A DNA stretch of 64,000 nucleotides from Enterovirga rhinocerotis (GTDB taxonomy: Bacteria > Pseudomonadota > Alphaproteobacteria > Rhizobiales > Beijerinckiaceae), in assembly GCF_004363955.1 (NCBI RefSeq), contig NZ_SNZR01000011.1, positions 124,001 to 188,000 on the forward strand, in the 5' to 3' direction. Below the pieces are notes generated by a model that saw only the letters and a list, made by a program, of their open reading frames with translations, was not told where the DNA came from and made no database searches. This document shows positions 51,913-63,816 of the stretch, piece by piece. How positions within the stretch are numbered: position 1 is the stretch's first letter; every line of letters starts with the position of its first letter. A program made the translations under genes and the position numbers.

Positions 51913-52947
51913 ATGCGCCCGACACGACGCCATCTGCTTCGCCTCGGCCTCGGAGGAGCGGCTCTTGCCGGAGCGGGCTACTGCTGGTGGCAGCATCGCC
52001 GCGCCGGCTCGGACGTCGCCGTCCGGCTGGATATCGGCGCGACGCCCATCTCCGCTTTCGATCCGGCAAACCCGTCCGAGCGGAGGTTCGGCGCGCTGAC
52101 TTTCCGCTCGGGGCTCGATGTTCGCTCGTCGACCAGCGGCTTCGGCGGCCTGTCGGCCCTCTGGCGTGATCCGGGCGGATCGAGGCTCGTCTCCGTCACC
52201 GACCGGGGCCAATGGTTCACGGCGGCGATCCGTTACGAGGGCGGCGCGCTGGCGGGGCTCGACGACGCGCGCCTGTCGCCCGTCCTCGGGCAGGATGGCG
52301 CTCCGCTTCGTGGCACGGGAGCGCATGATTGCGAGGCGCTCGCGATCGTGGACGGCGTCGCCTTCGTCGGCATCGAGCGGGTGCACCAGGTGCTGCGCTT
52401 CGACTGGGCGGGAGCGGGCACCTCGGCGCGTGGACGCCCCATCGCGCTGCCGCCGGAGATCGCGATGCAGCCCGCGAACAAGGGGATCGAGGCGCTCGCC
52501 GTCGCGCCGTCCGGCCACCCGCTGGCGGGCGCCCTCCTGGCCTTCGCGGAGGCGGCTGCGTCCGGGGAAGAGGATCCGTCGCCGGGCTGGGTCCTGACCG
52601 GGAAGAACCGGTTTTCGTTCCGCGTCGGCCGAAGCGGTGTGTTCAACGTCACCGATGCGGCGTTCCTGCCCTCCGGGGAGCTTCTCCTGCTGGAGCGCAG
52701 TTTCTCCCCGCTCGCCGGCGTGGGCTGCCGCATCCGCCGCATTCCCCGCGATGCGATCAGGCCGGACGCCGTCCTCGACGGGGAGGTTCTGCTCGAGGTC
52801 GACCGCCGATACGCGATCGACAACATGGAGGGGATCGCCATCACCCGGGACCGGACGACGGGCGAGACCGTCCTGACCCTGATCTCGGACGACAACTTCA
52901 ACCCGCTCCAGCGAACCCTGCTGCTGGAATTCGCGCTGTCGGCCTGA
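51913..52947 (+). CDS. Tat-exported esterase-like phytase-family protein
   Basis: A 344-residue protein with a twin-arginine signal (RRHLLRLGLGGAALAG). The mature part matches the esterase-like-activity-of-phytase family: GFGGLSALWRDPGGSRLVSVTDRG near the start, an HDCEALAIVDG block, and NMEGIAITRD with LISDDNFN near the end. This domain is a beta-propeller-like phosphoesterase or unknown hydrolase in many alphaproteobacteria. It should act outside the cytoplasm. It is convergent with lpd, 11 bp from its stop. Confidence 0.83.
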   Translation: MRPTRRHLLRLGLGGAALAGAGYCWWQHRRAGSDVAVRLDIGATPISAFDPANPSERRFGALTFRSGLDVRSSTSGFGGLSALWRDPGGSRLVSVTDRGQWFTAAIRYEGGALAGLDDARLSPVLGQDGAPLRGTGAHDCEALAIVDGVAFVGIERVHQVLRFDWAGAGTSARGRPIALPPEIAMQPANKGIEALAVAPSGHPLAGALLAFAEAAASGEEDPSPGWVLTGKNRFSFRVGRSGVFNVTDAAFLPSGELLLLERSFSPLAGVGCRIRRIPRDAIRPDAVLDGEVLLEVDRRYAIDNMEGIAITRDRTTGETVLTLISDDNFNPLQRTLLLEFALSA

Positions 52948-52958
52948 GCGTCCGGCGC

Positions 52959-54373
<1,415 letters not shown>

Positions 54374-54377
<4 letters not shown>

Positions 54378-55675
54378 TCGCCCTCCGCGAAGAGCAGGGC
54401 CGGTTGTTCCAGCAGGACCCGGAGGCGCTGGACGAATTCGGCCGCGTCCCATCCGTCCACGACGCGATGGTCGAAGGAGGAGGAGAGGTTCATCATCTTG
54501 CGGATGGCGATGGCGCCGCCGCGCACGACGGGCCGCTCGACGATCTTGTTGACGCCGACGATGGCGACCTCCGGCCGGTTGATGACGGGCGTCGTCGCGA
54601 GGCCCCCGAGCGCCCCGAGGCTCGTGATGGTGATCGTCGAGCCGCCGAGTTCGGTGGGAGTGGCGCTGCCCTCGCGGGCGGCTCCGGCGAGCCGCGCGAT
54701 CTCCGCGGCGCTCTCGCGCAGGGTCAGGCTCTCGGCGTGCCGGAGGACCGGAACGACGAGGCCGCCCTTCGTCTGGGTCGCGATGCCGACATGGACGCCG
54801 GCGTGGTGGGTGACGATCCCGGCCTCGTCGTCGAAGCGCGCATTGATCTGCGGCCAGCCGGGCAGGGCGACGGCGAGCGCACGGACCAGGAAGGGCAGGA
54901 GGGTCAGGCGGGCGGCACCGGGCTGCGCTTCGGCGTTCAGCGCGACGCGCAGGTCTTCCAGCGCCGTGACATCGATCTCCTCGATATAGGAGAAATGCGG
55001 GATCTGGCGCTTCGCCGCCTGCATCCGCTCGGCGATCACGCGGCGCAGCCCGACGACCTTGACCTCCTCGACCCCGGTGCGGGGCGCGCGGCGGCTCGTC
55101 CCGCGAGCGGATGATGGACCGCCCTGCGCGTCGCGATAGGCCTCGACATCCTCGCGCGTGATGCGGCCGGCCGGCCCGGTTCCAGGAACGAACTGGAGCT
55201 CGATGCCGAGTTCCCAGGCGAGGCGGCGCACGGCCGGGGAGGCGATCGGCTTCTCGCCGAAGGATCGCGAAGAGGCGCCCGACGGGGCGGCGGGCCGGGC
55301 TGCGACGGGCTGGCGAGGGGCGGAGGCCGGCTCCGCGATCGGGGCCGGTCGGGGAGGCGCCGGCACAGCCGGAACGGCCGCGGGTGCGGCCTCTTCGGGA
55401 TCGGCCCGCGTCTCGGATTCTTGGACCGCCTCGGCATCGGTCTCGATCACGGCCAGCGCCGATCCGACCGCCCGGCGTTCGCCGACCTCGCCGTGCAGCT
55501 CGACGATCCGGCCGCCGACCGGCGCGGGCAGCTCCATCGTGGCCTTGTCCGTCATCACGTCGGCGATGGGCTGGTCTTCCTCGACCACGTCGCCGACCTT
55601 GACCATCCAGCCGGTGATCTCGACCTCGGCCGTGCCCTCGCCGACATCCGGAAGCTTGAAGGTGTAGCGTGCCAT
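54374..55675 (-). CDS. bkdB: Branched-chain 2-oxoacid dehydrogenase E2 (lipoyl acyltransferase)
   Basis: A 433-residue acyltransferase. An N-terminal lipoyl domain carries the modified lysine in MTDKATME; a Pro/Ala-rich linker (residues 90-145) leads to a peripheral-subunit-binding domain (SPAVRRLAWELGIE to ITREDVEAYRD), then the catalytic domain with SSFDHRVVDGWDAAEFVQ, where His and Asp are the active residues. It transfers branched acyl groups to CoA. Stop overlaps lpd by 4 bp; one base separates it from the E1 beta gene. Confidence 0.93.
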
Positions 55676-55676
55676 C

Positions 55677-56690
55677 TCAAGCCTCCAGCACGCGGCGCAG
55701 GGCGGCCCCGACGCGCTTCGGACCGGGGAAGTAATCCCATTCGAGCGCGTGCGGATAAGGCGTGTCCCAGCCGGTCACGCGCTCGATCGGCGCCTCGAGG
55801 TGGTAGAAGCAATGCTCCTGCACGAGCGCGATGAGTTCGCCGCCGAAGCCGCCGGTCCGCGTCGCCTCGTGGACCACGACGCAGCGGCCGGTCTTCTTCA
55901 CGGAGGCGACGATCGTGTCGATGTCGAGCGGCAGGATCGTGCGTAGGTCGATGACCTCGGCGTCGATCCCTTCCTCCTCCGCCGAGGCGAGCGCGACATG
56001 GACCATCGTGCCGTAGGCGATGACGGTGACGGCCGAGCCCTCGCGCGCGATGGCGGCCTGGCCGAGGGGAATGGAATAATAGCCCTCCGGCACCTCGCTC
56101 GCCGCGTGCTGCGACCACGGCTTGACCGGACGGTCGTGGAAGCCGTCGAAGGGGCCGTTATAGAGGCGCTTCGGCTCGAAGAAGATCACGGGGTCGTCGT
56201 CCTCCACGGCCGCGATCAAGAGGCCCTTGGCGTCGTAGGGGTTGGACGGGATCACCGTCTTCAGCCCGCAGACATGGGCGAAGAGGGCCTCGGGGCTCTG
56301 GCTGTGCGTCTGGCCACCGAAGATGCCGCCGCCCGTCGGGGCGCGAACGACGATGGGGGCGGTGAATTCGCCGCCGGACCGATAGCGCAGGCGGGCCGCC
56401 TCCGAGATCAGCTGGTCGGTCGCCGGATAGATGTAGTCGGCGAACTGGATTTCGGCGATCGGCCGCAGCCCGTAGGCGCCCATCCCGACGGCGGTCGCGA
56501 GGATGCCGGCTTCGGCGATCGGGGTGTCGAAGACGCGCGAGACGCCGTGCTTCTTCTGCAGCCCGTCCGTGCAGCGGAAGACGCCGCCGAAATAGCCGAC
56601 ATCCTGGCCGAACACGACGATGTCGGGGTCTTTCGTCAGCAGGACGTCCATGGCCGAGTTGAGGGCCTGGATCATGGTCATCGACGGCAT
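55677..56690 (-). CDS. bkdA2: Branched-chain 2-oxoacid dehydrogenase E1 beta subunit
   Basis: A 337-residue transketolase-like subunit from ATG 56690. Family features: IVVFGQDVGYFGGVFRCTDGLQ near the start, FDTPIAEAGILATAVGMG, PIAEIQFADYIYPATDQL and the C-terminal transketolase domain VIDLRTILPLD. With the alpha subunit it forms the thiamine-diphosphate heterotetramer that decarboxylates 2-oxoisovalerate, 2-oxoisocaproate and 2-oxo-3-methylvalerate. It is 17 bp after the alpha subunit gene. Confidence 0.95.
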   Translation of the reverse strand: MPSMTMIQALNSAMDVLLTKDPDIVVFGQDVGYFGGVFRCTDGLQKKHGVSRVFDTPIAEAGILATAVGMGAYGLRPIAEIQFADYIYPATDQLISEAARLRYRSGGEFTAPIVVRAPTGGGIFGGQTHSQSPEALFAHVCGLKTVIPSNPYDAKGLLIAAVEDDDPVIFFEPKRLYNGPFDGFHDRPVKPWSQHAASEVPEGYYSIPLGQAAIAREGSAVTVIAYGTMVHVALASAEEEGIDAEVIDLRTILPLDIDTIVASVKKTGRCVVVHEATRTGGFGGELIALVQEHCFYHLEAPIERVTGWDTPYPHALEWDYFPGPKRVGAALRRVLEA

Positions 56691-56707
56691 GTCAGTATCC
56701 CAACTGG

Positions 56708-58205
<1,498 letters not shown>

Positions 58206-58273
58206 GGCGATCCTCCCACGGCGATCATAGGAGGAGGCTCGCAGCGTTTCTTGCCGAACTTTGCTGGCGATTC

Positions 58274-58288
58274 CTCCTAAGGCAGGAG
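58274..58288 (-). promoter_or_regulatory. Inverted repeat upstream of bkd operon
   Basis: CTCCT (58274-58278) and AGGAG (58284-58288) form a 5-bp palindrome with 5-nt spacer, about 70 bp upstream of the ACT-like gene. The Lrp-type regulator encoded just upstream is the obvious candidate to bind here, but Lrp sites are degenerate and this is a weak signal. Confidence 0.3.
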
Positions 58289-58356
58289 ATCGTTCCGCGT
58301 CAATGCGGATATGCGGGAAATTCTGCGGCCTTAACGATCGGCTGCAGAGGCGCGGC

Positions 58357-58851
58357 TCACACCGCGACCGACACCTCGCGCTTCAGGCAGCGCAGCGCGA
58401 AGAGCGAGCGGCTCTGACGGATGCCGGGGATGCGATAGAGCCTCTCGCGCAGGAAGCGCTCGTAGCCGCTGGTGCCGTCGACGGCGACCTTGATGAGGTA
58501 GTCGTAATCGCCGGTCACGAGATAGGCTTCGAGCACCTCCGGCATCCCGGCCAGCGCCTCGCCGAAGCGGCTTAGCAGGTCCTCGTCGTGGTGCATCAGC
58601 GAGACCTCGATCAGGATCGTGTCCGGGAGTCCGACCTTGGTCTGGTTCACGAGGGCCGCGTAGCCTTCGATGATGCCGCTCTCCTCGAGGCGCTTCACGC
58701 GCGCCCAGCACGGGCTCGACGAAAGGCCGACGCGATGGCCGAGCTCCGCCGCCGTCAGCCGGCCGTCCCGACGCAACTCGTTGAGGATGCGCCGGTCGAT
58801 CGCGTCCAGAGACCGCTCTCGATGATCCGTGCCACGACTCATGCATCCCAT
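58357..58851 (-). CDS. bkdR: Lrp/AsnC-family regulator (BkdR type)
   Basis: A 164-residue leucine-responsive regulator. The N-terminal helix-turn-helix reads LDAIDRRILNELRRDGRLTAAELGHRVGLSSSPCWARVKRLEESG, here summarised by its pattern D-x-x-x-x-x-I-L ... LSxSPxxxRVKRLE, and the C-terminal RAM ligand-binding domain follows (VLEAYLVTGDYDYLIKV). I start at ATG 58851; ATG 58842 is equally possible. In Pseudomonas and others BkdR activates the adjacent bkd operon in response to branched-chain amino acids, and its position here is the same. Confidence 0.9.
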   Translation of the reverse strand: MGCMSRGTDHRERSLDAIDRRILNELRRDGRLTAAELGHRVGLSSSPCWARVKRLEESGIIEGYAALVNQTKVGLPDTILIEVSLMHHDEDLLSRFGEALAGMPEVLEAYLVTGDYDYLIKVAVDGTSGYERFLRERLYRIPGIRQSRSLFALRCLKREVSVAV

Positions 58852-58998
58852 GTCCTGCTGTCGGGGCGACGATAGCGGAGCCGGCCTGCTTTGTCGGCAG
58901 GGGAGGGGCATCGCTCATCCCTGCGGCTGGGCCCGAGGCTCATGGCTGGCCGCCAGATCGGCGGCGGGCCGGCCAAGCCCGGCCCCGCATGGACCTCG

Positions 58999-60000
58999 TC
59001 ACCCGGCCTTCTGCGTCGTCCCGAGCCAGTTCTTGACCTCGGCAGCCTTGGCCTCGGCAGCCTTGGCCCGATCCGGGGACAGGCCGATCGGTTCCAGTCC
59101 CGGCTCCATGTGCTCGCTCATGCGGGTCTGGATATGAGCTGCGAGGGCCGATTTCACCGCCTCCGCGGCCTCGCCCAAGGCAGCGTCGCCGGACCACAGC
59201 ACCGAGGCGGTCAGGAAGAGAGGAGGCTCGATCAGGAGTGGCGGCGCGAGGCCGACGCTGTTCTCGAAAGCCGTACCGCGCGGCAACACGGTGCCCCCGA
59301 GCCCCTGCTGGACGAGCGACAGGATGGAACTCAACTGGTCCCCTTCGCTGACGATGTTCGGCGTCCCGTGCATTGCCGCGAACCGACGTTCGAGGAGGGA
59401 ACGCAGGATGTTCGGAGCGGTGGGCATCACCAGGGGAAGCTCCGTCAGGCGCTGGATCGAAAGCGGCCCTGCGGCCTGCGCTCCGGCGGTCCCGGTGATG
59501 AAGTACAGTCGCTGGCGGAACAGCGGCGTCCGGGCATAGCCCGCGACCAGTTCATCCTCGAAGAGCAGCGCCAGATCGAGGGCGTGGTCGGCGATGCTTC
59601 GCTTGAGCGTTTCGCTGTCGGATATGTGGAACCTGATCATGACCTTCGGGAGCCGGTCCCGGCATGACTGGATGAACGGCCCTCCGATCGTCGCCGCGAG
59701 CGTGGAGGACATGCCGAGCTTCACGACCCCCTGGGGATCTCCCTCCGTCGAGCGCACGATGCCGGGCAGCTGCTCGACCTGCTTGAGGATTGCGACCGCT
59801 TCCCGATAGAGCCTGTCGCCCGCCGCGGTGGGGGCGATGCCCCGCGCGTGACGCAGCAGCAGAGCGACGCCGAGCTCGTCTTCGAGTTCCGAGATCTGCT
59901 GGCTGAGCGCGGGCTGAGCCACATGGACGATCGCCGCAGCACGCGAAAAGCTGCCTGCATCGACAATGCTCACGAAGTACCGCAGATGGCGCAACTGCAC
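58999..60000 (-). CDS. LysR-family transcriptional regulator
   Basis: A 333-residue LysR regulator with GTG start at 60000. The helix-turn-helix is FSRAAAIVHVAQPALSQQI (residues about 18-36) of the NAC/Cbl-like type, followed by the effector-binding domain and a charged C-terminal tail. It lies downstream of a 2-hydroxycarboxylate transporter gene, with 157 bp between. The T-N11-A palindrome at 61644-61658 is the likely target, so this protein probably controls the transporter and the AtuA-type gene. Confidence 0.88.
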   Translation of the reverse strand: MQLRHLRYFVSIVDAGSFSRAAAIVHVAQPALSQQISELEDELGVALLLRHARGIAPTAAGDRLYREAVAILKQVEQLPGIVRSTEGDPQGVVKLGMSSTLAATIGGPFIQSCRDRLPKVMIRFHISDSETLKRSIADHALDLALLFEDELVAGYARTPLFRQRLYFITGTAGAQAAGPLSIQRLTELPLVMPTAPNILRSLLERRFAAMHGTPNIVSEGDQLSSILSLVQQGLGGTVLPRGTAFENSVGLAPPLLIEPPLFLTASVLWSGDAALGEAAEAVKSALAAHIQTRMSEHMEPGLEPIGLSPDRAKAAEAKAAEVKNWLGTTQKAG

Positions 60001-60157
60001 GTCGCTCCCCCTCTTTCAGTCCGGTTCTGTTGTTCTGCTGTCGATGCCGGCCGTCGTTCGATGCCGGACATCGTTCCCGTATCAGGGCGGCTTTCGTGAC
60101 TCCACTCCCGCGTCGGCCTCCCCGCAGCACCCGGCAAGAGGTGCGCTCCATGCGGGA

Positions 60158-61426
60158 TCAGAGGCCGATGACACTGGCGGCGGCCAATGCGGAGGCGAGC
60201 GTCAGGGAGCCTCCAAGGCGCGTGAGGATCTGAGCTTGGGGCATCAGGTCGAGCCGGCCGGCGGCACTGAGGATCGCGATCGCTCCCGTCCCGCCCATGG
60301 CCGCACGGGTGAGTGCGAGAATGGCCCCTTCTGAATGCGTCAGGCCCAGCCGACGCGATATTGCCATCCCCCCGGCTGCCGATCCCCCGACCGCTCCGAT
60401 GATCGGCAGGAGGAGGCCCGGCGTCGTGAAGCCTTGGACGAGTTCGTGCCAGGGCGTCAGCAACAGGCCCACCGCGAAGAGGAGAGGATAGACCAGAACG
60501 CGCAGGCCGAGCCGATAGAGATCGACGATCGCCTCCCGCAGCCGCTTCCCCCAGCCGAGACAACACCAGGCTCCGGCCAGAACCAGCACGAGCAGGCTGG
60601 CCGGCCAGCCACTGGCCGATGCGATGGCCGAGACCGCTTCGCTCAACGCCCAGACGACGAACCCGGTCACGACGAGCCACGGCCCGGACCAGCGATCCGG
60701 GCCGGAGGCGGCTTTCGGGCCGGCTGGCGCGGGATCCGCCGAAACTGTGCCGCGCTTGCGGCCAAAGAAGGCGATGGCGCCGGCGATCGACAGGGCAAAG
60801 AGGTTCCCCGCCAGAACCGAGGGCAGCATCCGCGCCAGCAATTCGCCGACAGGCTGCGCGGATAGTTCGGCATAGCCATCGGCAAGCGGGAGGACCCCGG
60901 CGCTGATGCCGCCGGACATCACGGGAGCCAGCACGAGGAACGCCACCTCGCGCGCCGGGAACCCGAAGACGGAGGCCAGGATGACCGCAAGGATGCCGGC
61001 CGCCGCGCTCGCGACGATGCAGATCGCGAGCACGCGCCATACCGACTTCGACAACATCTCCCGCGAGATGCCGAGGACGCTCCCCGCCACGAGCAGGGTG
61101 ACGACGAGGCCGAGCGCATTGGTGTCCTTCAGGACGGCCCGCAAGGTCGAGAGACTGCCGTCGGGGATCACGCCGGCGGCGACGAGCCACGAGGGCACGA
61201 GCAGCGCGAGGAGCGGCACGATGCCGAGGTCCCGCAGAAACCGGGCCCGGTGCCCGAGTGCCACGAGGCAGACGCCCCCGATCGGGAGCAGCAGGAGCCC
61301 GGCATGGGGTCTTGCCTCCGGTACGCGGAGGAGGGCCGCGAACAGGGCGGCCAGCGCGAGGCAGATCGACAGCTGCACAGAGCCGGTCCGCGCCCCGACG
61401 GACAGCCGATGCCATTTCGCGCTCAT
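60158..61426 (-). CDS. 2-hydroxycarboxylate transporter family protein
   Basis: A 422-residue membrane protein from ATG 61426 with about eleven hydrophobic segments. The 2HCT hallmark is present twice as GG-containing re-entrant loops: MSGGISAGVLPLADGYAELSAQPV and the C-terminal AAMGGTGAIAILSAAGRLDLMPQAQ (patterns, not full motifs). CitS-like proteins carry citrate, malate or other hydroxy-acids with Na+ or H+. No decarboxylase genes are next to it. A longer frame to 61645 adds Arg/Ser-rich residues and is not used. Confidence 0.84.
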   Translation of the reverse strand: MSAKWHRLSVGARTGSVQLSICLALAALFAALLRVPEARPHAGLLLLPIGGVCLVALGHRARFLRDLGIVPLLALLVPSWLVAAGVIPDGSLSTLRAVLKDTNALGLVVTLLVAGSVLGISREMLSKSVWRVLAICIVASAAAGILAVILASVFGFPAREVAFLVLAPVMSGGISAGVLPLADGYAELSAQPVGELLARMLPSVLAGNLFALSIAGAIAFFGRKRGTVSADPAPAGPKAASGPDRWSGPWLVVTGFVVWALSEAVSAIASASGWPASLLVLVLAGAWCCLGWGKRLREAIVDLYRLGLRVLVYPLLFAVGLLLTPWHELVQGFTTPGLLLPIIGAVGGSAAGGMAISRRLGLTHSEGAILALTRAAMGGTGAIAILSAAGRLDLMPQAQILTRLGGSLTLASALAAASVIGL

Positions 61427-61734
61427 GACGATCGTCCGTCCCGTTCTGCCGGCTGTGGCAGAGGGCACGCGGCGCGCCACGCTATCCGATCGGCGTCTGC
61501 ATTCTCCAGCGATATTCGCAGGTGCCGGGATCAAATCTGCCGCCGCTGCTGATCCTGACGAGGAGCGCTGCGTCGGCACGATCCGGTTTGCGCGCGCGTC
61601 CCGGCGCTCGAGGCGAGGAGCTATCGGCAGCGGATATAGGTCCATACCGAGACGGTATTTGTCATGCCCCGCAAGTTAAGGCTTGTCTTCCGCCAGCGAA
61701 CAGCAGCCGATATATTCGGCCTAGGATCAAGACC
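61427..61734. other. Divergent intergenic region with LysR-type control sites
   Basis: This 308-bp gap separates the leftward 2HCT transporter from the rightward AtuA-type gene. It holds the ATACCG-AGA-CGGTAT palindrome (61644-61658) and a TATATT -10 candidate (61711-61716). No coding frame is convincing. Confidence 0.6.
61644..61716 (+). promoter_or_regulatory. LysR operator (T-N11-A palindrome) and promoter of the AtuA-type gene
   Basis: The perfect inverted repeat ATACCG/CGGTAT with AGA spacer (61644-61658) contains T-N11-A, the LysR recognition form. The -10 candidate TATATT is at 61711-61716 with a poor -35 (TTCCGC) 17 bp earlier, as expected for an activated promoter. The palindrome centre is about 67 bp before the predicted start, the usual LysR position. 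Confidence 0.6.
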
Positions 61735-63816
61735 ATGGCAAATTTGATCTACCGCGTAGTTTCCGCATGCGGAGCATTGGGCTACGGATATCCTAAGGAG
61801 TCGCTCGACGAAGCGCTGAAAGGCCGCGTCGATGCGATCGTATCCGATGCCGGATCGATGGATGCCGGTCCCTTTTATCTCGGAACGGGCACCGAGTACT
61901 TCGAACGCGAGGCCGTCAAGCTGGACTACCGGCACATGGTCGAGGCCGGCGCACGGCTCGGCGTGCCTGTCATCCTCGGCAGTTGCGGCATGGCGGGCGG
62001 CGACCGCAACCTCGACTACATGCTCGCCGTCGCGAAGGAGGTCTTCGCCGATCTCGGGATCGCCGATGCCAAGGTCGCGGTGATCAGCGCGGAACTCGAT
62101 CCCGAGATCGTCGTCTCAGAACTCAAGGCCGGCGCGCTGCGTGCGACCGGCACCGGCCCGGAACTCGACGAAACGGCCCTGCGCGAAAGCACCATCGTCG
62201 GCCAGATGGGCATCCATCCGCTGATCACGGCGCTCGAGAGCGGCGCACAGTACATCTTCGCCGGCCGCTCCTGCGACGTGGCGCTGTTCGCCTCGGATAT
62301 GGTCCGCCGCGGCATCGATGCCGGCCTTGCCTATCACGTCGGGCATGTCCTCGAATGCGGGGCGCTCGCCTGCGATCCCGGCTCCCCTTCGGATTGCCTC
62401 GTCGCCGAGATCTACGACGACGGTTCGGCGCTGTTCGTGGCGCCCAATCCGGCCCGCCGCTGCACCTCCTATTCGATCGCGGCGCATTCGCTCTATGAGG
62501 AGAGCCACCCCCAGCTCCAGTTCTATCCCGAGGGCATCCTCGCGATGGAGAAAACGACCTTCTTCGCGCCGGATTCGCGCTCGGCGGGCATTCGCGGCAG
62601 CCGCTTCGTGCGCTCGGCCAAGCCCTGGCCCTGGAGCATCAAGCTCGAGGGCTCGCGCCGGCTCGGCGCCCGCAAGGTCTCGCTGCTCCACATCGACCCG
62701 GCCGATCTCGCGAAGGTGCCCGCCGACGTTCTGGTCTATGGCCGCAATGGCGTGCAGACGAGGCCCGTCGGCCCCGGTCAGCGCGAGCTGGGCATCATCA
62801 TCGAGACCACGGCGAAGACCGAGGAGGCCGCGGTGATGCTGGGCAGCCTGCTCACGCATTACCTCATTCACTACGGCTATGCTGGCCGCAAGGCGACGGC
62901 CGGCAACATCGCCTACCCGCTTTCGCCCAATCTCGTCAGCTTCCGCCGCGAGGACGGCAGCTTTGGCGCCATCGTGCCGAGCGGCACGCGCGATCCCGTC
63001 TTCTTCGCCAATTATGCCGGGATCAAGCAGGCCGTGATCGGCCTGATCGAGGCCGAGTTTCCCGCCGCGCTCAAGGATGCGGGCTACCGGATCATCGACG
63101 CAGACGAGATGGCTCCGGCGATCCTGGTGCGCACGACAGGCCGCGACCCGGCGGAACTCGCCGCGCGCCACGCCGCCGAGGTGGCGCGGATCACGGCGCT
63201 CGTCACGCCGAAATCCGGCTCGCTGATCGGGCTGGATGCTCCGGACGCCTATGAGTGGACACTCTACCACCTCCTCCAGAACGAGGATGTCATCAAGACG
63301 GTGATGTTCCCGATCGCCTATTTCGACGCGACCGGTGCGGATTGGGTCAAGACCGGGGATGCCCGTCCACGCTACTTCGATATCGGCGAGACCGGCTATA
63401 CCGGCAATCTCGACGATCGTACGCTCTCGCTGATCCAGGAGGTGCCCGCCCCCGGCGTCCGGGCCGGCGAGCATCGGCTGCTCGACATGGCGGTCGTCAT
63501 CCGCTCGAAGGACGCCGGCATCAACCGGCTCACCTTCGACATCATCTTCACCTCCGGCGAGAACTACGAGATCGCGCTGAACTCGAACGTGTTCACGCCG
63601 AAGAACATGGCTCTCGTCCTCGGCCTCCCGCTCGAGCGCATCGTCGGAACCTTCTTCGTCGACAGCTGCAATGCCATCAAGGTCTCGGTCGACCGGCCCA
63701 ACATCTCGGCCTCGCTCGATGAGCGCGACGTCTTCGGGGCGCAGCAGCAATCGGTCATCGAGAACCTCTCGGTGCCGGTCCATCGGCGGGCGCTGGCGGT
63801 CGCCTCCTCCTTCTGA
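61735..63816 (+). CDS. AtuA-family (DUF1446) protein fused to a DUF4387 domain
   Basis: A 693-residue fusion from ATG 61735. Residues 1-450 are the acyclic terpene utilisation AtuA/DUF1446 fold: SDAGSMDAGPFYLG, SCGMAGGDRNLDYMLAV and the Cys-containing AGRSCDVALFASDMV. Residues about 450-580 form a linker domain, and residues about 585-690 match DUF4387 (VIRSKDAGINRLTFDIIF ... GAQQQSV). The two domains are often separate neighbouring genes, which supports a single functional complex. The substrate is unknown; the transporter and LysR around suggest a hydroxy- or branched carboxylate. Confidence 0.86.
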   Translation: MANLIYRVVSACGALGYGYPKESLDEALKGRVDAIVSDAGSMDAGPFYLGTGTEYFEREAVKLDYRHMVEAGARLGVPVILGSCGMAGGDRNLDYMLAVAKEVFADLGIADAKVAVISAELDPEIVVSELKAGALRATGTGPELDETALRESTIVGQMGIHPLITALESGAQYIFAGRSCDVALFASDMVRRGIDAGLAYHVGHVLECGALACDPGSPSDCLVAEIYDDGSALFVAPNPARRCTSYSIAAHSLYEESHPQLQFYPEGILAMEKTTFFAPDSRSAGIRGSRFVRSAKPWPWSIKLEGSRRLGARKVSLLHIDPADLAKVPADVLVYGRNGVQTRPVGPGQRELGIIIETTAKTEEAAVMLGSLLTHYLIHYGYAGRKATAGNIAYPLSPNLVSFRREDGSFGAIVPSGTRDPVFFANYAGIKQAVIGLIEAEFPAALKDAGYRIIDADEMAPAILVRTTGRDPAELAARHAAEVARITALVTPKSGSLIGLDAPDAYEWTLYHLLQNEDVIKTVMFPIAYFDATGADWVKTGDARPRYFDIGETGYTGNLDDRTLSLIQEVPAPGVRAGEHRLLDMAVVIRSKDAGINRLTFDIIFTSGENYEIALNSNVFTPKNMALVLGLPLERIVGTFFVDSCNAIKVSVDRPNISASLDERDVFGAQQQSVIENLSVPVHRRALAVASSF

